Origin: a bacterium
GTDB lineage: Bacteria; Desulfobacterota; GWC2-55-46; DRQE01
Assembly: GCA_027017505.1 (NCBI GenBank)
Contig: JALUQR010000010.1
Span: 1 to 18,166, forward strand
Length of the DNA stretch: 18,166 nucleotides
Direction of reading: 5' to 3'
Below, one piece after another: positions 8,901 through 13,993 of the stretch. Position 1 is the first letter of the stretch; each line of letters starts with the position of its first letter. The position numbers were made by a program, and so were the translations under genes. The notes beneath the pieces are model-generated. The model was not told the DNA's origin, made no database searches, and saw only the letters and a list, made by a program, of their open reading frames with translations.

Positions 8901-9415
8901 CTTTCGGGAAAGATTTCCCTGTATTCCTCTGCAACCCTCAGGGCATCGTTGAACCTGCCAGAAAGTACAAGTCTTGGGATTTCACCCTGCAGGCATGCAG
9001 AAAGGGCTATAAGCCCCTCGTTATGTTCCCTGAGGAGGGCCTTATCCACCCTGGGCTTGTAGTAGAAGCCCTCAAGGTAGGCCTTTGTAAGGAGCTTGCA
9101 GAGGTTTCTGTAGCCGTGGATGTTTTTTACAAGGAGTATGAGGTGGTAGGCCACATCCTCTCCTGTGGTGTGGGTTCTGTCCCTTCTATCGCCAGGTGCA
9201 ACATACAGCTCACAGCCTATTATGGGTTTTACCCCGCCAGAGGATGCCTTCTCGTAGAACTCTATGGCACCGAAGAGGTTGCCGTGGTCTGTTATTGCCA
9301 CCGCAGGCATGCGCAACTCTGCGGTCTTTTTTACAAGACTGTCAAGCCTTATGGCCCCGTCAAGGAGACTGTACTGGGTGTGCACATGTAGATGGACAAA
9401 CCTTGCATGCTTCAT
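5915..9415 (-). CDS. dnaE: DNA polymerase III subunit alpha (replicative polymerase)
   Basis: This is the catalytic subunit of the replicative polymerase, 1166 residues, a normal DnaE length. The N-terminal PHP domain has HLHVHTQYS (8-16), ITDHGN (41-46), GCELYVAPG (67-75), a conserved His near 91, CLQGEI (141-146) and NDCHYL (208-213). The polymerase core has GPGRGSAAGS (364-373), the catalytic aspartates in PDIDID (405-410) and a KFDFLG motif for the third. A C-terminal OB-fold (around SKREVTTKKGSRMAFLTVEDLKG) and tail follow. The metal ligands of PHP look intact, unlike E. coli, where the domain has lost activity. The ATG at 9415 is the first start before the conserved PHP strand; its ribosome site is weak. 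It follows the dtxR-feoA gene by 56 bases. Confidence 0.97.
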   Translation of the reverse strand: MKHARFVHLHVHTQYSLLDGAIRLDSLVKKTAELRMPAVAITDHGNLFGAIEFYEKASSGGVKPIIGCELYVAPGDRRDRTHTTGEDVAYHLILLVKNIHGYRNLCKLLTKAYLEGFYYKPRVDKALLREHNEGLIALSACLQGEIPRLVLSGRFNDALRVAEEYREIFPERRFYLELQDNGIKEQKRVNQALMEIASATGIPLVATNDCHYLTQEDSKVHDILLCIQTGKTINSPQRMRFETDQFYLKSPEQMIELFRDVPEAIENTVEIAERCNLELTLYETHLPDFPLPEGETVDSLLERKAKEGLEKRLSRLGIGENRRLQYYERLTKELNVIKKTGFSGYFLIVSDFIEEAKRKGIPVGPGRGSAAGSLVAYALGITNLDPIKYNLLFERFLNPERISLPDIDIDFCFEGRDEVIRYVTEKYGKDNVTQIITFGQMKARAVIRDVGRALDMSYQEVDRIAKLIPPRLNITIDEALREEPRLKKLTEEDPRVAELVRIARALEGLPRHASTHAAGVVISQKPLVEYLPLYKGQKENIVTTQFQMKDIEKIGLVKFDFLGVKTLTVIDRAVKEVERNRGERLDIDSIPLDDPETYRLLSSANTNGIFQLESSGIKELLKKLRPEKFEDLIATVALYRPGPLQSGMVDEFIKRKHGREPVRYELPQLKDILENTYGVMVYQEQVMEIAKVLAGFTPGEADVLRKAMGKKVPEVMLEQRERFLKGCRENGIPMAKAERIFELMAKFAGYGFNKSHSAAYALIAYQTAYLKAHYPAEFMSALLSANMGDTDKIVKYIADCREMGIRVLPPDINKSSMDFTVSGDTIRFGLQAVKNVGASAIDAIVQAREKGGQFSSLEDFLERVDSRRVNRKVTESLIKCGAFDFTGKNRGVLMKELELLSESLSKRQNAGTLQSSLFDGVTTAPTLKKTTVDHEENRWDRHTILAHEKDALGFYITHHPLEDLTEEIALYSTDTTETLKERRPRDTEEVALLCIITSKREVTTKKGSRMAFLTVEDLKGSLEVIVFSELYSRVLDIMEVDTPLVFLGRVERDREKEELVRLVATDVLTLEDARKKLPPRTHIIAPTSSIKENDIYTLKEMLLQHPGRSQVFLHLRGEDRIESVLMLPDSLRVEPSRRVLEEIKNSIEGCEIKLTHGRFHRCSIKI

Positions 9416-9471
9416 AATACAAGCAAGATTACCACATTTTGACCGATTTTGGTAGTATCTTACGGAACTTT

Positions 9472-10128
9472 TCAGCCCTCCTCACGCACATAGACCTCGT
9501 TCGCAACGGAGCTGTCGAGGGCTATGGTGGTCTCCTGGGTTTCTATGACGAAGGCAGGCCTTTTCTGGACGAGCCTTAACACACTTCCTGGCACAAGCCC
9601 CATGGAGCCCAGTTTCTCAAACCTGGCAAAGCTACCCGACGAGATGAACACAATCCTTGCCCTCTTGCCCGCATCAAGCTCAGAGAGCCTTTTTACCACG
9701 GGTTTCACAGTGCTCAGGGGTTTTCTACAGCACTCACCCCTGGGTATGGGAAGCCCGTGGGGACATGCGGGTGGATGTCCCAGAAGGGTGCAGATGCTGT
9801 CTGTTACCGCATCGGAAAGGGAGTGCTCGAAGTCACAGGCGTGCTCCTCTATTTCCTCTTTTCCTATGTCCAGTATGTCGTGAAGAAGCCTTTCTGCAAG
9901 CCTGTGCCGTCTTATGACCTGACGGGCCACTGTCTCGCCCCTTGAGGTAAGGTGTATAGTGTCTCCCTCTATGGTTACAAGCCCCATCTTTTCAAGCTCC
10001 TTGAGTGCGGTCATACCACCGCCCTCTTTCTTTACCTCCTCTATCTCAAGAAGCCTTTCCACAGAGTGCTCACCACTTTCCCTCTGTGACCATATGAACT
10101 CAAGCAACTCCTCAAAGACCTTGTCCAT
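9472..10128 (-). CDS. DtxR-family metal-dependent regulator with C-terminal FeoA (SH3-like) domain
   Basis: A 218-residue iron- or manganese-responsive repressor. The N-terminal winged helix (about 1-68, ending VTIEGDTIHLTSRGE) is followed by the DtxR dimerisation and metal-binding segment, with His75 in RRHRLAERLL and the ligand trio in CDFEHS (Cys98, Glu101, His102). A CPHGLPIPRGECC segment (122-134) links to a FeoA domain (about 148-218, with FEKLGSMGLVPGSVLRL). It lies 17 bases after feoB, whose permease it probably controls or serves. No separate feoA is present, so this domain may supply FeoA function as well as the repressor's SH3 module. The start is clear: GGGAG lies about eight bases before the ATG at 10128. 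It could sense Mn instead of Fe; neighbours favour iron. Confidence 0.88.
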   Translation of the reverse strand: MDKVFEELLEFIWSQRESGEHSVERLLEIEEVKKEGGGMTALKELEKMGLVTIEGDTIHLTSRGETVARQVIRRHRLAERLLHDILDIGKEEIEEHACDFEHSLSDAVTDSICTLLGHPPACPHGLPIPRGECCRKPLSTVKPVVKRLSELDAGKRARIVFISSGSFARFEKLGSMGLVPGSVLRLVQKRPAFVIETQETTIALDSSVANEVYVREEG

Positions 10129-10145
10129 ACTCTGTGCTCCCTGGG

Positions 10146-12119
10146 TTAGAAACTCACATCAAGCAATCTTAATACCATATTTGTAACACCACCCACAACT
10201 ATTGCAAAGGGAAATATGAAAAGTGCCATGTATATGGCTATCCTGAGCCCCCTTTCCTTTATAATCATAAAGAAGTTTGCGATGCAGGGAACAAACAGTG
10301 TAATGGTAACAAGGCTTACAACCACCTGTAAGGGCTCAAGAAGGCCCTCCTTCTGGAGGGCAAACAGCCCCGCAGCACCGTAATCTCGCCTCAGGAAACC
10401 AACGATGAACGCAGAGGTGGCCTTTCCTGGAAGCTCGAGAAACCCTGTGATAACGGGCTGTGTGTAAAGCTCTATAAGCCTTAAAAGCCCTGTTCTGTCC
10501 ATAAAGAACAGTATCATGGTGCCGAGTATGAAAAGTGGGACCGCCTCTTTAAGGTACCACTCCACCCTCACAAGTGTCTTAAGTGCTATGTTTGATAGCT
10601 GGGGCACCCTTATGGGTGGTATCTCGAGTATGAAGTCAGATGTATCCCCTGTAATAACCATTGAAGAGAGGAGCGCCACCAAAAATAGCACCCCCACGAC
10701 CACCCCTGCCCACACAAGCGTTGCCTTGAACGAAAGCGAGCCCAGCATGCCCAGTATAACCCCCAGCTGTGCCGAACACGGCACACCGAGTGCAAGAAGC
10801 AGGGTTACTATTATGCGTTCCTTTCTTGTTGCAAGAATACGGGTTGTCATGGTTGCCATGGTATCACACCCGAGGCCCAGCACCATGGGTAAAACCGCCT
10901 TTCCATTAAGCCCTATGAGCTTGAACACCCTGTCCACCATTATGGCAAGCCTTGGCAGATAGCCCGAGTCCTCAAGTATACCGAAGAACACGAAGAAAAA
11001 CCCCACTATGGGTAGCACTATGGCTATGGCATAGGTGAGTGCCATGGTTATAATGCCGTATTCACCCACAAGAAAGGCCTGAATGGGCTCAAAGGGGATG
11101 AGGGCCTCCACAACCCTTGTTGCCCAGGGGTTTATGTAGGAGCCGAAGATTGTCTCCTCTATGAAGTCTGCAACCATGCCTGCACCAACCACCCCCACGA
11201 ACTCGTACATAACGAAGAGCACCACCGCAAGTATGAACAGCCCCCAGAAGGGATGTATGGAATACCTTCCCAGAAACTCTCCAACCACCCCGCCAACCCT
11301 TCTCTCCCTGACACTGACACATTCCCTTATGATGCGCTCCACGGTCTTAAGCCTCTCACGGTTTATAATATAGCCAACTGGCTCTGAATACCTTGCATCA
11401 AGCCCCCTTGCAAGTTTCTTTATCTTTTCGAGGTCTTTCTCCGAGAGGAACCTCTGTATATGGGGCTCTATGGTCTTATCGCCTGAAAGAAGCATAAGTG
11501 CTATGGCCCTTCTGGCCTTCATATCAGGGGGTAGCATGGCCTCTATGGTTCTTACAGCACGCTCTATCTCTGGCGGGTAGCTTACGGGTATGGCTGGTAT
11601 GCGTGCCTGCGGTAAAAGCTCCTTGAGCCTGTCCACCCCCCAGCGCTGTGTGGCTATTGTGGGCTGTACATGTGTGTGGATGAGCTCTGAAAGCCTTCTG
11701 GGATTTATCTCAATCCCCCTTTCACCTGCCTCATCATACATATTGAGTGCCACCACCACGGGCAGTCCCATCTCTGCAAGCTGGAGGGTTACAAAAAGCC
11801 CTCTTTTGAGATTCTTCGCATCCACCACATTCAGCACAGCATCTACATCTGTGGATAGAAGTATGTCTCTGGCAACCCTTTCGTCCTCTGAGGTGGGAAC
11901 AAGGGTGTTCACCCCTGGGCTGTCTATAAGCTCTGCCCTTCTGCCCTGTATGGAGACAACCCCGCGGGATATTTCAACGGTTGTGCCTGGATAGTTAGAG
12001 ACGGTAACATACCTGCCTGTAAAGATGCCAAAGATAACGCTTTTTCCCACATTGGGGTTGCCCACCAGTATGAATCGCCGGGTGGTGTCATCTGTTTTCA
12101 GGGGTTGATTCTGGGCCAT
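10146..12119 (-). CDS. feoB: ferrous iron transport protein B (Fe2+ permease with G-protein domain)
   Basis: An inner-membrane Fe2+ transporter of 657 residues. The cytosolic G domain has G1 GNPNVGKS (20-27), the switch region NYPGTTVE (42-49), G3 DSPG (66-69) and G4 NMYD (126-129), followed by a helical regulatory segment to about residue 265. The membrane part holds the two Gate motifs, with conserved cysteines in GVPCSAQLGVILG and FVPCIANFF. It is shorter than E. coli FeoB (773 residues), as in many non-enterobacterial forms, with no basic C-terminal tail. The ATG at 12119 has no good Shine-Dalgarno, and its predicted promoter places transcription start on the ATG itself. It forms an operon with the DtxR-FeoA gene, and a Fur box lies immediately upstream. 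Confidence 0.96.
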   Translation of the reverse strand: MAQNQPLKTDDTTRRFILVGNPNVGKSVIFGIFTGRYVTVSNYPGTTVEISRGVVSIQGRRAELIDSPGVNTLVPTSEDERVARDILLSTDVDAVLNVVDAKNLKRGLFVTLQLAEMGLPVVVALNMYDEAGERGIEINPRRLSELIHTHVQPTIATQRWGVDRLKELLPQARIPAIPVSYPPEIERAVRTIEAMLPPDMKARRAIALMLLSGDKTIEPHIQRFLSEKDLEKIKKLARGLDARYSEPVGYIINRERLKTVERIIRECVSVRERRVGGVVGEFLGRYSIHPFWGLFILAVVLFVMYEFVGVVGAGMVADFIEETIFGSYINPWATRVVEALIPFEPIQAFLVGEYGIITMALTYAIAIVLPIVGFFFVFFGILEDSGYLPRLAIMVDRVFKLIGLNGKAVLPMVLGLGCDTMATMTTRILATRKERIIVTLLLALGVPCSAQLGVILGMLGSLSFKATLVWAGVVVGVLFLVALLSSMVITGDTSDFILEIPPIRVPQLSNIALKTLVRVEWYLKEAVPLFILGTMILFFMDRTGLLRLIELYTQPVITGFLELPGKATSAFIVGFLRRDYGAAGLFALQKEGLLEPLQVVVSLVTITLFVPCIANFFMIIKERGLRIAIYMALFIFPFAIVVGGVTNMVLRLLDVSF

Positions 12120-12125
12120 ATCTTA

Positions 12126-12154
12126 ATGATAACCATTTTCATTTTCATTTGCAA
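12126..12154 (-). promoter_or_regulatory. candidate feoB promoter
   Basis: On the minus strand TTGCAA (12154-12149) and TATCAT (12131-12126) are separated by exactly 17 bases, matching consensus at 4 and 5 of 6 positions. With six bases after the -10, the start point falls on the A of the feoB ATG at 12119. A Fur box covers the -10, the usual layout for iron repression. Confidence 0.6.
12127..12141 (-). promoter_or_regulatory. Fur box upstream of feoB
   Basis: TGATAACCATTTTCA matches the 7-1-7 Fur consensus TGATAAT-N-ATTATCA at 12 of 14 defined positions. It lies seven bases before the feoB start and overlaps the predicted -10 element. TCATTTTCATTT repeats beside it could extend the binding region. 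With a fur gene directly upstream, repression of feoB by Fur under iron sufficiency is the natural reading. Control by the neighbouring DtxR protein is an alternative. Confidence 0.7.
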
Positions 12155-12243
12155 GAAAAAGATTATTCTGGAAAGCCACCTTAAGGGATTCTTTTTACCC
12201 AGGGTATTCTGGGTTCGGGTTTGCTGGCAGGGTCAATCCTGGC

Positions 12244-12678
12244 CTATGCGCAGTTACGGCAGTAGCCGTAGAGCTCAAGCTTATGGCGTATCACCTTGAA
12301 GCCCAGCTTTTTTGCGGTCTCTTCCTGCAGGTCCTCTATCTTCTGGTTGTGGAATTCCTCTATTCTGGAGCATTTTATGCATATAAGGTGGTCGTGGTGT
12401 CCATCCTCTGGTACATTCTCATAGCGGGTCTGCCCGTCGCCGAACTGGCGTTCTATGGCAAGCCCGCATTCGGTAAGAAGGCGCATCGTGCGATATACTG
12501 TGGCAAACCCTATCTTGGGAAACTTTCTTCTAACCTTTCTGAAAAGCTCATCAAGGCTTATGTGGGTTGTGGTTCTGAAGAATGTGTCTGCAATGTAATA
12601 TCGCTGTTTGGTGGACTTAAGTCCCTTCTCCTCCAGATAGGCATTAAAAAGGTCCATTCTTTCCTGTCTTTTTATCAT
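12244..12678 (-). CDS. fur: Fur-family metal-responsive transcriptional repressor
   Basis: A 144-residue Fur-family protein. The N-terminal winged helix spans about 1-85, with KGLKSTKQR (18-26) and the recognition region GFATVYRTMRLLTECGLA. The C-terminal metal-binding half has HHDHLICIKCSRIEEF (His94, His95, His97, Cys100, Cys103) and ends in CRNCA (Cys140, Cys143), giving the two CxxC pairs of a structural zinc site. It is 124 bases ahead of feoB, whose promoter carries a Fur box, so an iron-sensing role is likely, though PerR and Zur relatives share this architecture. The ATG at 12678 is used. The ATG at 12657 has a better ribosome site (AGGA four bases away) and is a real alternative. Its leader contains a decayed tRNA-Gly copy. 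Confidence 0.88.
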   Translation of the reverse strand: MIKRQERMDLFNAYLEEKGLKSTKQRYYIADTFFRTTTHISLDELFRKVRRKFPKIGFATVYRTMRLLTECGLAIERQFGDGQTRYENVPEDGHHDHLICIKCSRIEEFHNQKIEDLQEETAKKLGFKVIRHKLELYGYCRNCA

Positions 12679-12716
12679 GGTCAAAAATAAAAAAGGAAGG
12701 ATTGAGTATACTTACA

Positions 12717-12763
12717 GGAACGGGAGACGGGACATCTGAACCCGTAACCCCAACCCTGGCAAG
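12717..12763 (-). pseudogene. decayed tRNA-Gly(GCC) copy (anticodon loop to 3' end)
   Basis: The minus strand repeats the 3' half of the intact tRNA-Gly gene at 17743-17818 in the same orientation. Shared segments are CTTGCCA of the anticodon loop, GGTTGGGGT, a CGGGTTC block and TCCCGTCTCCCG of the T and acceptor arms. Differences include two extra bases in the T loop and TTCCT in place of the terminal CTCCA, so it cannot give a functional tRNA. The 5' half is missing: the distance from the -35 element to the anticodon loop is 23 bases shorter than in the intact gene. The T stem still pairs (ACGGG with CCCGT). It sits in the presumed leader of fur. Confidence 0.8.
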
Positions 12764-12785
12764 TGAATCAAATGTTTCAGGGGTT

Positions 12786-12814
12786 AGAATATCACATAAG
12801 CCTTCTTGTGTCAA
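12786..12814 (-). promoter_or_regulatory. sigma70 promoter of the dead tRNA copy, probably now the fur promoter
   Basis: TTGACA (12814-12809) and TATTCT (12791-12786) are separated by 17 bases. Aligned without gaps to the intact tRNA-Gly promoter over 29 bases, 21 are identical, including CxAGA after the -35 and TTATGTG before the -10, which are not consensus elements. The two promoters are therefore probably duplicates. Transcription would start near 12779, run through the tRNA remnant and reach fur about 100 bases later. No other fur promoter is evident. Confidence 0.6.
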
Positions 12815-12847
12815 CACCAATAAGGAGGGTCCTGTGGTAATAATCTT

Positions 12848-13993
12848 TTAATTCCATCCTAATATCTTATCAAGCATCTCTGCCTCTGCAGCTGTTACCC
12901 GTGCACGCTGTACAGCCTGGTATCTTTCGAGGGGATGACCTGCTGTGAAGATATCATCCAGGTTGCCATTCATCTCTTTTAGTTCATCGAGTATTTCCTG
13001 TGCTGTTCCAATTCCACCAAAGGAGAGCATCGTCCAGGCACGCATGGTGGCAGGGTTAAGGTTGGAGACATCAAACCCCCTTCTCTGTGCCTCGCGTATA
13101 AAGGAGTCCTTTGCAAGCTCAAGACGTGCCGCGTAGGCTTCTACAAGTCTGTCACCCCTGACCTCTGCTGCAGGGGTTCTTTCGTCACGCTCATTCGTAA
13201 ACGGGGCCTCTCTCCATGGAAAATTCGCTGGCAGGTATCCCCTGTCTATGAGCGTATGGACATTTTCTCCAAAAAAGTCCATCCCTCCCTGGTGGGCTGT
13301 GTGAATCCATGACCTATAACTTCTGAAAAGGTTTACATGAGAGGTCTCACGGCCTGCAACCGCAAGGGTAAGGCTTCGGTCGAACGGGCGTCCTATACGC
13401 CCGAGTCTGTCTTCCATCCTGTCCAGCTGTCTCTCAAGCCTTTCGCGTGCCCACTCACGCCCCTGAAGGTATTCAAGAAGGTGTTCCACCATATATCTGT
13501 TGCCCTCACCAGGATACCATCTGGTTAAGTCTATACGCCTGCTGATGCCATCTCTGTTGGTGTGGGTCCATCCACCTATAATACCGTTACCTCTTGAAGG
13601 TATGCCAAATCTCTCGCGCATGTGGGGAGCCATCTGCTGGACCCTCTCTTTAAAGTCCTCAGGGATGTTCACCTCTGGAGAGTCTTCCTGCTGGATGTGC
13701 TGTTCGGTATCTGACTCGTTTGTGTCTGTGGTCTGCGGGGCAGACTCACGGGTGTCCTGTTGTGAGGTGGCATCCGTTGACACCTCGTTTTGTTGCTGGA
13801 CAACCTCATCTTCAACATCTGGACTGTTTTCCTGCGGGTTTTCACCTCCCGTCTCATTACCACCTGTCTGCTGGTTGTGCCCTTCCCTCTCAATATTGTT
13901 TACAGCATCAATGTGGCTGTCACCGGAGGTCTCCCCTGCGTTCTCCTCTCTTTCCTTCGCTTCAGCGTTGTCCGTTGATTCTCCCTCCGTCAA
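12848..13993 (-). CDS. unrecognised protein: acidic disordered N-terminus, possible lysozyme-like C-terminal domain
   Basis: I do not recognise this 381-residue protein. Residues 1-110 are low complexity, rich in Glu, Asp, Asn, Gln, Ser and Thr and almost free of aromatics, so probably disordered. Residues 112-200 are charged and helical (KERVQQMAPHMRERFG, then REWARERLERQLDRMEDRL). A more globular part follows. LTLAVAGRETSHVNLF (Glu216) recalls the catalytic-glutamate helix of goose-type lysozymes (ISRES), and RAWTMLSFGGIGTAQEIL (318-335) could match the later lysozyme core, but this is weak eye-level similarity. No signal peptide, membrane segment or cysteine is seen. The only near-terminal start is a TTG at 13993, overlapping the ATPase gene by 32 bases and lacking a good ribosome site; a more internal start is possible. 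The frame is convincing because the downstream composition is protein-like throughout. Confidence 0.75.
   Translation of the reverse strand: MTEGESTDNAEAKEREENAGETSGDSHIDAVNNIEREGHNQQTGGNETGGENPQENSPDVEDEVVQQQNEVSTDATSQQDTRESAPQTTDTNESDTEQHIQQEDSPEVNIPEDFKERVQQMAPHMRERFGIPSRGNGIIGGWTHTNRDGISRRIDLTRWYPGEGNRYMVEHLLEYLQGREWARERLERQLDRMEDRLGRIGRPFDRSLTLAVAGRETSHVNLFRSYRSWIHTAHQGGMDFFGENVHTLIDRGYLPANFPWREAPFTNERDERTPAAEVRGDRLVEAYAARLELAKDSFIREAQRRGFDVSNLNPATMRAWTMLSFGGIGTAQEILDELKEMNGNLDDIFTAGHPLERYQAVQRARVTAAEAEMLDKILGWN

Noticed and set aside
12198..12213. Small hairpin CCCAG/CTGGG between fur and feoB as a terminator
   Set aside because: The stem has only five pairs and there is no T-run after it on the minus strand.
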